Assembly: GCA_030151745.1 (NCBI GenBank)
Contig: JASLDA010000164.1
Span: forward strand, 1-8,084
Direction of reading: 5' to 3'
DNA length: 8,084 bases
Source of the DNA: Chitinophagaceae bacterium
Lineage (GTDB): Bacteria > Bacteroidota > Bacteroidia > Chitinophagales > Chitinophagaceae
Position numbers and translations under genes: made by a program. A model generated the notes under the pieces. That model made no database searches and was not told the origin of the DNA. It was given only the letters and a program-made list of their open reading frames with translations. This document shows positions 1 to 7,723 of the stretch, one piece after another (positions within the stretch are counted from its first letter, which is position 1; each line of letters starts with the position of its first letter).

Positions 1-1007
1 TCTTCCCAATAATAGCCGGCACGGAGGGCGAATTGGTCCTGGTACCAGTATTCCGCGCCCAGGCTGAAGTTGAACTCGCGCAGCTCTTCGTTGAAGCCGC
101 CGGGGGCGTCGCTGAAGGAACCGAGAATGCCGGATACCACGCCTTTATCGGGGTAGTAGTATTTCGGCGAGCCGGGCGTGCTGGAGCTGTCCAGGGGAGT
201 AGGCACCAGCAGTTTGTTCACGTCCACGGCGAAGGTGATCTTGTTGAACTCATCGAACTGGCTGGTATAGGAAGCGCCGAGGCCGAGGTTGATGGGAATG
301 AAGTCGCGGCGGGTGCTGGAATAGGAGATCCGGCTGCCGAGGTTGGAGAACACGGCGCCGAAGCTGAAGTTGCGCTTCTGGAACTCGTCGATCTCGCGGG
401 TCTTGGTATAGTACAGGCCTACGTCTGCGCTGGCGGCGTTCCCGGGACGGTAATCGGTGCCCGGTGTCGCAGCCAGGCCCGAGGCGATAGCCGAGTGGAT
501 ATAGCGGCCGGTGATGCCCATGCTGAAATACTCCGAGAACTTGCGGCTGTAGCTCAGGTCGAGGCTGTATTCGCGGGGCTTGCCGGTACCTGTCGGCTGG
601 GCATCGATATCCACGTAGCTGATATCACCGAGCGAGAAATAGCGGAGGGAGGCGCCGATCGCCTGGTTGTTATTCTCCCCGAAGCGGGTGAAGCCGGAGA
701 CGTAGGCCAGGAAGATATCCGGCACGAGCTCCTTCAGCCAGGGCGTATAGTTCAATGAAATTCCATACTTCTTCGTTGCGAAAGGCAGCTTCGCGGCGTT
801 CCAGTACTGCGCGTTGGCGTCCGGCGTGATGGCGATGCCGACATCGCCCATGGCGCCGCTGCGGGCATCCGGGGAAATGCGCAGGAAGGGCACTGCGGTG
901 GTAATGGTGTTGATCTGACCGTTGTAACCGGTCTTGGTCTGCGCTGCGGCAGGCAGCGCGGAGGCTGCGAGCAAGCACAGGCCGATTAATCCGAAGCGTT
1001 TAGCCAT
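1..1007 (-). CDS. porV: PorV (LptO), T9SS outer-membrane shuttle protein, 3' end cut by window
   Basis: Outer-membrane beta-barrel of the FadL-like PorV/LptO family. In T9SS it collects cargo from the SprA translocon and delivers it to the PorU sortase in the attachment complex. The frame is open from the ATG at 1007 to the window edge, giving 335 residues; family members are usually somewhat under 400, so only the last strands are missing. Residues 1-22 form a signal peptide (MAKR, a hydrophobic core, then a cut after AAA before QTKTG). Family hallmarks follow: FLRISPDARSGAMGDVG at about 41-57, YWNAAKL at 68-74 and YTPWLKEL at 87-94. Beyond these are alternating aromatic/polar strands, and the visible end reads QFALRAGYYWEE, as in the last barrel strands of the family. 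There is no clear Shine-Dalgarno sequence, which is normal in Bacteroidota. It lies 89 bp downstream of porU, the usual partner. The identification rests on remembered family motifs and on context. Confidence 0.93.
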   Translation of the reverse strand, partial: MAKRFGLIGLCLLAASALPAAAQTKTGYNGQINTITTAVPFLRISPDARSGAMGDVGIAITPDANAQYWNAAKLPFATKKYGISLNYTPWLKELVPDIFLAYVSGFTRFGENNNQAIGASLRYFSLGDISYVDIDAQPTGTGKPREYSLDLSYSRKFSEYFSMGITGRYIHSAIASGLAATPGTDYRPGNAASADVGLYYTKTREIDEFQKRNFSFGAVFSNLGSRISYSSTRRDFIPINLGLGASYTSQFDEFNKITFAVDVNKLLVPTPLDSSSTPGSPKYYYPDKGVVSGILGSFSDAPGGFNEELREFNFSLGAEYWYQDQFALRAGYYWE

Positions 1008-1051
1008 TATTGAGATAACTCTGATATGTGATATATGACGGAAAAAGCACG

Positions 1052-1079
1052 CAAAAGTACAGGATAGACCTGAGCACAC
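1052..1079 (-). promoter_or_regulatory. Candidate porV promoter between porU and porV
   Basis: On the minus strand TACTTTTG (1052-1059) matches the Bacteroidota -7 consensus TAnnTTTG exactly. A poor -33 candidate (GTG, 1077-1079) sits 17 nt upstream. Transcription would start near 1045, leaving a short leader of about 38 nt before the porV ATG at 1007. If real, porV can be expressed separately from porU as well as by read-through. I saw no terminator hairpin in the 89-bp gap. The -7 match is direct; promoter activity is inferred. Confidence 0.45.
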
Positions 1080-1096
1080 CACGCGCTGACGGGCTC

Positions 1097-4000
1097 TTAA
1101 CGTATGATAACCATCTTTTGGTATGCAGAGCCCTGAACTCCGCTTTCCGTCGTTAAAGTTACCCGGTAAGGATATATCCCGGCCGGGAGCGTAGCGCCGC
1201 TGTCTCCCGTACCGTCCCAGATTATTTCATTGCTATGGCTTCCCCCGGGCGTAAAGCTGCTTTCGAGGCGCCGCACCTGGCGGCCCGCCATATCGTAAAT
1301 CATGACCTGCACCTTAAGCACCTCGGAGGGGTGATTGTGCTCGAAGAACAAGTGGGTCTTGTCCCGGAACGGGTTCGGATAATTGATCAGGTTGTCGATT
1401 CTGAACACCTGCCCGTTGCTCACCATGAAGTTGACTTCCCCGGTGCCGGAATTGTTGTACACGTCCCAGGCCTTCACCCAGAACTTATGCGGCCCGTCGG
1501 CCAGACCGCTGACGGGGTATGAGATATGGCCGCGCTGGTACGTATTGGCTTCCGGCACGAAATAGTCGTTCAGGTTGATCGGGTGTGCATCGTCGCCGTC
1601 CAGCACTGCCGTCAGGTCGTGACCTACGCCGTTTCCGCTGGTATTGATGCCGTTATCGTCGTAGAGCTGCACGTACAGCAGCGTATTGCTGCCGGTCAGG
1701 CCACCGTCGCGGAAGAGGGTGTCGCCGATAAAGGGCTTTACGATCGGACCGATGTTATCGGAGGGGGCGCCGTCGTTGTAGCCCCCAGCAGTAACGTTGG
1801 TATCCATACCCGAAGCGTCGGTCTCCCCGTTCTCGGCATAGTAGGAGATCCGCGCCTTGCCGAAATCGTAGTTGATATCTTTCGGCACGATGAAGCTGCA
1901 GGAGAAGACGCCGTTGGCCACGGTGGCCATGCCCCTGAATATCACGTTATCCCGGAGGTAGTACTGAATGTCGCGGCCGGTCTCCTTGGCCTTGATATGT
2001 ACCAGGCGGGGCTTGTCGTAAATGGTCACGTGCACGCGGCCGTTGAAGCTGTCGAAGGGCAGGCCGTCCTTGGTGCTGACATGCCCGCTCAGGCTATAGC
2101 GTCCCAGCGCGCGCATGGAGTCGGTGAGCTGGCCCGTGTTCATATCGACGACGGAATCGGTCGAGACGAGATGCTTGGGGAAGGCCGGCTGCACCGCGGG
2201 ATCGCCCAGCAGGGTAAAGCGGTAGAAATTGATCAGCGTGAAGGCATCGGGCTGGGGGTTCCTGCGGAAGGTGGCGTTCTTGCCTTCGCGCATCGCGTCG
2301 CCGAAGGTCGGCCATACGTCCCCGTGCCGGGTGTACTGCACGCTCAGGTACTGCTGGTTGATATCGCGGTTGATGCTGGCATATACCGGCCCGGTTGTGG
2401 TCAGCATGGCAATGGTTCCTCCGTCTGCCTTCAGGACCATTTTCTCGCCGTTGGATACAAGGGCGGGATTGTCGTAACGGGCATAGTCGCAAGTGGCCGT
2501 CACCATGAACGGAAGCTTGTTGATATTCTGCCATTTGCTGAAATCGTCATTGGTCATGATACGCTCGTGGGCCAGGGTGCTGGTGCTGCCGTGGCCCGTA
2601 TAGTTCAGCAGGAAGGTCCCCCTGAATATCTGGTCGTTGATGGCCTTGTTCGCGTCCGGGCAGCGGTAGCCGCTCGGTGTGGAAATGAAGGTCAGGTTGT
2701 CCAGGTAGATCTTGGAGGCATTGGTGAAGGGGCTGCGGGCCGTAACGACGCTCGCGATATCTTCCGCGTCCTGCAGGTGCTGCCCGGCCTTGTCCTCGTT
2801 GTCGCCGATGTATGTGTTCATCATGCGCCAGGGGCCCAGCGAAGCGGGGGAGAGATAGGACTCGATCTTGTTCACGGCCGCTTCCGCTTCGGTCACCGAG
2901 CCCACCGGGATCCGGCCGATGCCCAGCTCGAGCGTATTGGCGATCCCGAAATCGCTCATATTCTCATTATCGTCCAGGAAGCCGAAGAAATCGTCCACCG
3001 TATAGCTGACGTCGACGTAGACCGGCTCTTCGCTCTCGTAGGTCGGAACGAAGTTGCTGTTCGTGCTGAGGCGGTTCTTGTAATCGTAGGACGCATCGCC
3101 GAAAAGCAGGAGGTAGCGCGGCATGCGGCTGGTATCGGTGCCGGCCTGGATGTAGAAATAGCGCATCATGTCGCGGATACCGGAGATATCCTGGGCGCCG
3201 CTGGAAAATTCGTTGTAAACCTGGGTAGTGGTCGCTACCAGGACGCGCATGCCGTCATTATCCCGGTGCAGCTTCGCGAGTCTTTCGGCGGCATCCTGCC
3301 ATTCCGGGTGTGTGACGATCACGAATTGGGGGGCGTCCGCCGCGTGGAGGTTCTGATTGGCTACCCTGCCCTTGCCTACGGGCGTTCCGAAGTCGCTGCC
3401 GCTGAGCGCGAAAAATTCATGCAGGTAGGATGCCGATTGCGTAAAGCTGAATGTGGCGCCGCCGAGGCTGCCGCTCATACGCTGCGGCTTGGTGGGATCG
3501 GTAACGTCCCAGACCTGTGTCGCCGCATCGGCCCCGCTCAGCTGGTAGCCGGCTATGGCCCCGGGAGCCACGCTGTTCCAGTCCCGGAAACCGAAGCTTC
3601 CGCCGGCGAAGGCCAGAGGCCGGCGCCAGTTGAGCTCTATGTAGTTAAGATAGCCGATGGCTTCCGCGTTGGCGATATAGCTCATCTTGATCGTCGCCGT
3701 ATTGCTGCCTACCGGGAGGCTTAGATCAGAGTATTTGGCGTCCACCGGGTCATTATCGTCTTCGAGCGCCACGCTGCCGAAGATGTAGGTGACGCAGGGC
3801 TTGCCGTTCAGCTCGACATTGAGCTGATTGCCGGCCACCTCGGCCCGCGAGGCGGCGGAGAGCCTCAGTCGCACGGAATCCACGCTTGCGCCGAGCGGGA
3901 AGCTGAAGCTGCGCGACTGCTGCGCGCCGGACGCCAGCCCGAACCGCTCGCCCCACCATTCCTTGCCGAACTTGCCCGGATTGTAGAGGTCCTCTTCGTG

Positions 4001-4846
4001 CGCCACGTAATCGTTGAAGCTGGTGACGCTGGTTGTCGCCGAGCCTGCGGCCGGGGCCGTTTCCATGCGCAGGCCGGGGCCTGCATCCACGGAAAGGAAA
4101 TAATAGCTGCTGTCCGCGTAAAGGTGCTTGTTGTGGATAAAGCGTCTGTTGGTACTGTCCTTGTCCCAGCGGGTCGGTCCGGGGCAGTAGAAAGCGAAGA
4201 AGTCGCCGCTGCCGAAGCTGCCGTCGCCGCCGTCGTTCATCCAGACAGCGTTTTCGGAAAGATCCAGCGGGCGCGGAACGGCGTTATTTTCGGAAAGCAG
4301 GGCTCCTCCGTTGCCGACCAGGCGGATATTGGCAGAACTGACGGCGCCGCTGATGCCCAGCTTCTGCAGGAAGTCGTAGTCGATCTTGTAGACGCCGCGC
4401 TCCGGGACGGCGATTTTATACCAGGTCCCGCTGGAAAGGGGACTGGCGGCGGCCGTCGTCTTGGCCGCCGCTGCCGGCTCCGGCCCGCTTTGCCGGGGCT
4501 CCTCGATATCCAGGCTGAAGGCCGTCAGCACCTCGAAGCCCCCCTGCGCCGCCCTGCGGTAAGCCGGGATGCGCAGCAGGGCGAAGGGCTGCTTGCGCTC
4601 CATGCCCGGCAGCACGCTGATCCTATCGGCGGATCCGGGCTCGGCCCCCTCGGGCAGCTTCGCGACCGGCGCGTACACCGGGTTCAGCACCTGCACGGCG
4701 GGGCGGCCGTAATGTTCCAGCGGCAGCTGGCGGGAAATAACGCCGCGGAAGATATCGGAAGGCGCTACGGTCACCTCGACGACCCGGGCGGCCACCGGGG
4801 CAGCCAGCAGGCAAAACAGCGATGACAGGCGGTAAATCAGCTTCAT
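1097..4846 (-). CDS. porU: PorU, T9SS C-terminal signal peptidase / sortase (peptidase C25)
   Basis: Gingipain-like cysteine protease that removes the C-terminal domain of T9SS cargo and joins the cargo to the surface anchor. It acts at the outer membrane with PorV, and in Porphyromonas also with PorQ and PorZ. The product is 1249 residues; Porphyromonas gingivalis PorU is close to 1160. Residues 1 to about 20 are a signal peptide (MKLIYRLSSLFCLLAAPVAA). A long beta-rich N-terminal region with a propeptide-like segment follows. The C25 domain runs from about 505 (FVIVTHPEW) to about 885 (LLGDPAVQPAF). Its catalytic pair is visible as His752 in NYTGHGS and Cys786 in TATCDYARYD; their 34-residue spacing is close to that in gingipains. 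Residues about 1154-1249 (INYPNPF ... AGIYPYRV ... KMVIIR) form a CTD-like beta-sandwich, which PorU proteins keep. I chose the ATG at 4846 because it begins the signal peptide and a -7 promoter element lies just upstream; the frame stays open back to 4996 without adding anything recognisable. Confidence 0.95.
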   Translation of the reverse strand: MKLIYRLSSLFCLLAAPVAARVVEVTVAPSDIFRGVISRQLPLEHYGRPAVQVLNPVYAPVAKLPEGAEPGSADRISVLPGMERKQPFALLRIPAYRRAAQGGFEVLTAFSLDIEEPRQSGPEPAAAAKTTAAASPLSSGTWYKIAVPERGVYKIDYDFLQKLGISGAVSSANIRLVGNGGALLSENNAVPRPLDLSENAVWMNDGGDGSFGSGDFFAFYCPGPTRWDKDSTNRRFIHNKHLYADSSYYFLSVDAGPGLRMETAPAAGSATTSVTSFNDYVAHEEDLYNPGKFGKEWWGERFGLASGAQQSRSFSFPLGASVDSVRLRLSAASRAEVAGNQLNVELNGKPCVTYIFGSVALEDDNDPVDAKYSDLSLPVGSNTATIKMSYIANAEAIGYLNYIELNWRRPLAFAGGSFGFRDWNSVAPGAIAGYQLSGADAATQVWDVTDPTKPQRMSGSLGGATFSFTQSASYLHEFFALSGSDFGTPVGKGRVANQNLHAADAPQFVIVTHPEWQDAAERLAKLHRDNDGMRVLVATTTQVYNEFSSGAQDISGIRDMMRYFYIQAGTDTSRMPRYLLLFGDASYDYKNRLSTNSNFVPTYESEEPVYVDVSYTVDDFFGFLDDNENMSDFGIANTLELGIGRIPVGSVTEAEAAVNKIESYLSPASLGPWRMMNTYIGDNEDKAGQHLQDAEDIASVVTARSPFTNASKIYLDNLTFISTPSGYRCPDANKAINDQIFRGTFLLNYTGHGSTSTLAHERIMTNDDFSKWQNINKLPFMVTATCDYARYDNPALVSNGEKMVLKADGGTIAMLTTTGPVYASINRDINQQYLSVQYTRHGDVWPTFGDAMREGKNATFRRNPQPDAFTLINFYRFTLLGDPAVQPAFPKHLVSTDSVVDMNTGQLTDSMRALGRYSLSGHVSTKDGLPFDSFNGRVHVTIYDKPRLVHIKAKETGRDIQYYLRDNVIFRGMATVANGVFSCSFIVPKDINYDFGKARISYYAENGETDASGMDTNVTAGGYNDGAPSDNIGPIVKPFIGDTLFRDGGLTGSNTLLYVQLYDDNGINTSGNGVGHDLTAVLDGDDAHPINLNDYFVPEANTYQRGHISYPVSGLADGPHKFWVKAWDVYNNSGTGEVNFMVSNGQVFRIDNLINYPNPFRDKTHLFFEHNHPSEVLKVQVMIYDMAGRQVRRLESSFTPGGSHSNEIIWDGTGDSGATLPAGIYPYRVTLTTESGVQGSAYQKMVIIR

Positions 4847-4879
4847 GGATATGGAAGAGTAACGTTTGCGGAACACTAA

Positions 4880-4887
4880 CAAAATTA
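4880..4887 (-). promoter_or_regulatory. Candidate porU -7 promoter element
   Basis: On the minus strand TAATTTTG is an exact match to the Bacteroidota -7 consensus TAnnTTTG. It lies 34 nt upstream of the porU ATG at 4846, so a transcript would begin with a leader of roughly 25 nt. I found no good TTTG-type -33 box 17-23 nt further upstream, so the promoter may be weak or may need an activator. Its position inside the longer open frame (up to 4996) argues that translation does not start upstream of it. Confidence 0.45.
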
Positions 4888-5009
4888 CGGATGCCAGCCC
4901 GGGGAGGCTTCTTTTCAGGTATGAATAACACATAAACGAGGTATATCTGACATTATTATGAACCCGCCCGCCAAAAAAAACTTTGAGAAAAGCCAAAAGA
5001 AAATTGCGC

Positions 5010-5034
5010 GTACTTGACTTTTCGAAAAAAGTAC
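5010..5034. repeat. Imperfect nested palindrome overlapping the gldJ -33 region
   Basis: The 6-bp arms GTACTT (5010-5015) and AAGTAC (5029-5034) are perfect inverted repeats. Between them is the perfect palindrome TTTTCGAAAA (5019-5028). The two symmetries are offset by 1.5 bp because of a 3-nt GAC insertion on the left, so it is not a simple two-fold site. It covers the predicted -33 box of gldJ, a plausible place for an operator. No U-tract follows and there is no gene end nearby, so it is not a terminator. Chance is possible in AT-rich DNA. Confidence 0.35.
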
Positions 5035-5044
5035 TCTATCATTG
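5014..5044 (+). promoter_or_regulatory. Candidate gldJ promoter
   Basis: TTGAC at 5014-5018 supplies a -33 TTG. TATCATTG at 5037-5044 is one base away from the -7 consensus TAnnTTTG, and the spacer from TTG to the -7 box is 20 nt, within the range accepted for Bacteroidota promoters. Transcription would start near 5051, about 35 nt before the gldJ start codons. The stretch around it is markedly more AT-rich than the flanking genes. This is inferred from consensus only. Confidence 0.45.
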
Positions 5045-5085
5045 TACGCCTTTTAACAGTTTTTCACAAACTACCTCTCCATTTG

Positions 5086-6621
5086 ATGATGATGAAAAGA
5101 ACGCTTGCTGGCCTCAGTATCCTCTGCATAGGAGCGGCCACCTTGTTCAGTTCCTGCTCTTCCAATAGCACCAAAAGCACGGCCAACTCCGATAAGACGG
5201 GCTGGGACTACAACGACAGGCAGCTGGGTGGGTTTGACGTCACTAAATATCCCGGCCAGCAGACCGGTCCGGGCCTGACCTTCATCGAAGGCGGTCGCTT
5301 CACGATGGGGCAAACCGAGGAGGATCTGACCTTCGAACGCAATAACATCCCGCGCACAGTCTCAGTACCATCTTTCTACATGGACGAAACGGAGGTGGCC
5401 AATATTCACTACCGCGAATATTGCTACTGGCTGGCCCGCGCCTACGGCGCAGACTATCCCGGCCTGGTGGCAGCCGCCCGCCCCGATTCCACCGTATGGC
5501 GCCAGGCGCTCCAGTACAACGAGCCGATGGTGAAATATTACTTCACGCACGCGGCCTACAACTACTACCCGGTAGTCGGCGTCAGCTGGATCCAGGCAAA
5601 CGAATATGCCAAGTGGCGCTCCGACCGCGTCAATGAGTACATCCTCATGAAGGCCGGCGCCCTGAAAAAGAATCCGAACTACTCCAACGAAGACGTCTTC
5701 AATACCGAGGCCTACGTCTACGGACAATACGAAGGCCTGTCCGGCCCCAACCGCCACCGGGACCTCGACCCGAACGGCTCCGGCCGCCGCGCCTGGAACT
5801 ACTCCGACGGCATCCTGCTTCCCGACTACCGCCTCCCGACCGAAGCGGAATGGGAATACGCCGCCCTCGGCCTGATCGGCAACAACCCCGAGCGTGAAAA
5901 CAAGCGCCGCCGCGGTGAAGAAGTCATCACAGACCGCAACATCTATCCCTGGGGCCCCAAGGAAGGCAGCCGCTATGGCCTGCGCAACAACTACCAGGGT
6001 GAGTTCCTCGGCAACTTCCGCCGCCAAAGCGGAGACTATATGGGCGTCGCCGGCGGCCTGAACGATAACGCAGACCGCACCGCTCCGATCTTCTCCTACC
6101 GCCCGAACGCCTTCGGCCTGTACAACATGGCCGGCAACGTATCCGAGTGGGTAATGGACACCTACCGCCCGATCACACGCGAGAATGCACGTCTCGCGCC
6201 GTTCCGCGGCAATGTCTACACCGGCTATATCCGCCAGCCCGAGGACGGCACTCTGATGGATAAGGACACCCTGGGCAATATCCCCGTCCGTCAGCTGGAT
6301 TCCGCGGAGCTCGCCACGCACCCGGAGAAAATGATCCGCTACTCCGACCTGCGCGACTACGACGACGGCGACACTACGGTCGTCGACGGAAGCCGCTACG
6401 ATTACCGCCGCACCACGCTGATCAGCAACGAAGCCAAGGTTTACAAGGGCGCATCCTGGAACGACCTGGCTTACTATCTCAGCCCCGGCACCCGCCGCTT
6501 CATGCAGGCGAACCAAAGCTCCGCTACCGTCGGCTTCCGCTGCGTAATGGACCGCCTCGGCTCCCCGAACGGCAATAACCGCGCACAGCCGGGTAACTAC
6601 TTCAAGAACGATCGTCGCTAA
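5086..6621 (+). CDS. gldJ: GldJ, T9SS/gliding motility lipoprotein with FGE-sulfatase fold
   Basis: Lipoprotein needed for T9SS function and gliding in Flavobacterium, related to GldK/PorK of the periplasmic ring under the outer membrane. The product is 511 residues (Flavobacterium GldJ is about 560). A basic start, hydrophobic core and LFSSC lipobox place the lipidated cysteine at residue 24; SSNSTKST follows with no acidic surface-export signal, which fits the periplasmic face of the outer membrane. The FGE-like domain begins at GPGLTFIEGGRFTMG (61-75) and continues through YMDETEV (98-104), YPVVGVSWIQANEYAKW (161-177), YRLPTEAEWEYAA (248-260), GLYNMAGNVSEW (344-355), VYKGASWND (452-460) and TVGFRCV (481-487). 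Catalytic FGE enzymes carry a Cys pair after the KGxS segment; here 458-480 has no Cys, so the fold is probably structural. The insertion at about 356-451 is typical of GldJ rather than of FGE. Three adjacent in-frame ATGs (5086, 5089, 5092) leave the exact start open by two residues. Divergent from porU. Confidence 0.93.
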   Translation: MMMKRTLAGLSILCIGAATLFSSCSSNSTKSTANSDKTGWDYNDRQLGGFDVTKYPGQQTGPGLTFIEGGRFTMGQTEEDLTFERNNIPRTVSVPSFYMDETEVANIHYREYCYWLARAYGADYPGLVAAARPDSTVWRQALQYNEPMVKYYFTHAAYNYYPVVGVSWIQANEYAKWRSDRVNEYILMKAGALKKNPNYSNEDVFNTEAYVYGQYEGLSGPNRHRDLDPNGSGRRAWNYSDGILLPDYRLPTEAEWEYAALGLIGNNPERENKRRRGEEVITDRNIYPWGPKEGSRYGLRNNYQGEFLGNFRRQSGDYMGVAGGLNDNADRTAPIFSYRPNAFGLYNMAGNVSEWVMDTYRPITRENARLAPFRGNVYTGYIRQPEDGTLMDKDTLGNIPVRQLDSAELATHPEKMIRYSDLRDYDDGDTTVVDGSRYDYRRTTLISNEAKVYKGASWNDLAYYLSPGTRRFMQANQSSATVGFRCVMDRLGSPNGNNRAQPGNYFKNDRR

Positions 6622-6644
6622 GACGAAAACATCATCATCCGAGG

Positions 6645-6677
6645 ATCCCCCTGGTACGCCAGGGGGATTCTTGTTTT
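6645..6677 (+). terminator. Rho-independent terminator after gldJ
   Basis: A perfect 10-bp stem, ATCCCCCTGG (6645-6654) paired with CCAGGGGGAT (6659-6668), encloses a TACG tetraloop and is followed by the T-rich tail TCTTGTTTT (6669-6677). The stem starts 24 nt after the gldJ stop codon. It ends only 19 nt before the ATG of the next gene, so it separates gldJ from the epimerase gene unless there is read-through. On the opposite strand the hairpin lacks a comparable T-tract, so it works in the plus direction only. Confidence 0.9.
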
Positions 6678-6687
6678 ACAGATAGTC

Positions 6688-7713
6688 ATGCTCCAGCTCC
6701 GCTCATTCGTCTCCGATCTGCCTTTCGAATACCCCTTCACCATCAGCAAAGGCACCAAAACCCACCAGCAATCGCTGGTCGTATCGCTCGGCTTCGGGAA
6801 GCTGAGCGGCTACGGGGAAGCCCCGCAGATCAGCTACTATCCCGAGACCATCGAAAGCATGCAGGAAAGCCTGGCCCGCCACGCGGCAGTGATCTCCCGG
6901 TATTCCCTGACGGACCCCGCCCGGTTCTGGCATTTCCTGCACCATCTCATCCCGGGACAGCACTTCCTTACGGCAGGTCTGGACTGCGCCGCCTGGGACC
7001 TCTTCGCCAAGCTCCGCAGGCAGCCCCTGTACGCCGCGCTGGGCCTGAGCTACGGCGGCCCCGTCGAAACCGACTATACCATAGGCCTGGACAGCCGGGA
7101 ACAAATGGGGCTCAAGCTTCTCGCCCATCCCGCGGCCAGCTACAAGATCAAGCTGGCCCGGCCGGAAGATATCGACAAGCTCCGCTACCTCCGCAGCCTG
7201 AGCAAGGCCCCCTTCCGTGTCGACGTGAACGAAGGCTGGACATACGACGAGACGCTGGCGCTGCTGCCGGAGCTGAAGGCCCTGGGTGTGCGTATCCTGG
7301 AACAGCCCCTGCCCAGAGAGGCCTGGGAAGAAATGGCCGCGCTCAAGGCCCAATCCCCGGTCCCCTTGTTCGCGGACGAATCCTGTCAGGGCGAAAGCGA
7401 TGTCCTGCGCTGCCAGGCCGCGTTTCACGGCATCGTCGTAAAGCTCGCGAAATGCGGTGGGCTGACCCCGGCGCTCCGGATGCTGCGCGGGGCCCGGGCC
7501 TCCGGCCTGGAATCCATGCTCAGCTCCATGAACGAATGCACGATCGGCACCGCCGCTATGGTGCACCTGAGCCCGGCGGCAGACTTCCTGGACGCAGACG
7601 GCCCGCTGCTGCTGGCCGCCGACCAGGCCAGCGGACTGCATTTTTCCCCCGCGGGAACAGTCGGGATCACCGAGGCTCCGGGGCTTGGCATCAGCCTGCT
7701 GCCGGAACAGTAA
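6688..7713 (+). CDS. Dipeptide epimerase (L-Ala-D/L-Glu epimerase), enolase superfamily
   Basis: Cytoplasmic Mg-dependent epimerase of the muconate-lactonising-enzyme subgroup, like Bacillus YkfB and E. coli YcjG. It converts L-Ala-D-Glu from peptidoglycan turnover to L-Ala-L-Glu so that it can be degraded. The product is 341 residues, normal for the family. The N-terminal capping domain spans about 1-120. In the barrel, YKIKL carries the KxK pair (K153, K155). The metal ligands are D179 in RVDVNEGW, E205 in ILEQPL and D230 in FADES. The second catalytic Lys region is VVKLAKCGG (K252/K255). SSMNECTIG (279-287) and the D302-A-D304 motif correspond to the DxD motif that holds the dipeptide alpha-amino group in Ala-Glu epimerases. 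Substrate preference in this family varies, so other dipeptides are possible. There is no Shine-Dalgarno sequence; the ATG lies just after a strong terminator, and the next gene begins 10 bp downstream, suggesting a two-gene or longer unit. Confidence 0.9.
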   Translation: MLQLRSFVSDLPFEYPFTISKGTKTHQQSLVVSLGFGKLSGYGEAPQISYYPETIESMQESLARHAAVISRYSLTDPARFWHFLHHLIPGQHFLTAGLDCAAWDLFAKLRRQPLYAALGLSYGGPVETDYTIGLDSREQMGLKLLAHPAASYKIKLARPEDIDKLRYLRSLSKAPFRVDVNEGWTYDETLALLPELKALGVRILEQPLPREAWEEMAALKAQSPVPLFADESCQGESDVLRCQAAFHGIVVKLAKCGGLTPALRMLRGARASGLESMLSSMNECTIGTAAMVHLSPAADFLDADGPLLLAADQASGLHFSPAGTVGITEAPGLGISLLPEQ

Positions 7714-7723
7714 CTTTACAGGG

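Noticed and set aside
1526..3724. 732-residue plus-strand open frame antisense to porU
   Set aside because: It lies wholly within porU, which has unmistakable C25 motifs. The translation is low-complexity (rich in V, A, G, H, D) with no domain, as expected from a high-GC third-position bias. Other antisense frames (33-758, 3998-4825, 5362-6516, 6703-7803) are rejected for the same reason.
1097..4846. Secreted gingipain-type virulence protease
   Set aside because: The HG/Cys contexts (NYTGHGS, TATCDYARYD), the length of about 1250 residues and the adjacency to porV fit the sortase PorU better than a cargo protease.
4847..4996. 50-codon in-frame extension of porU to an ATG at 4996
   Set aside because: It would bury the signal peptide, it contains the candidate -7 element, and the intergenic base composition is AT-rich and unlike coding sequence.
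5014..5085. 24-codon in-frame extension of gldJ to a TTG at 5014
   Set aside because: The lipoprotein signal starts naturally at the ATG cluster 5086-5092. The TTG is better explained as part of the -33 promoter box.
5086..6621. Active formylglycine-generating enzyme or sulfatase-modifying factor
   Set aside because: The catalytic cysteine pair is missing, the protein is a lipoprotein with GldJ-type insertions, and it neighbours porU/porV.
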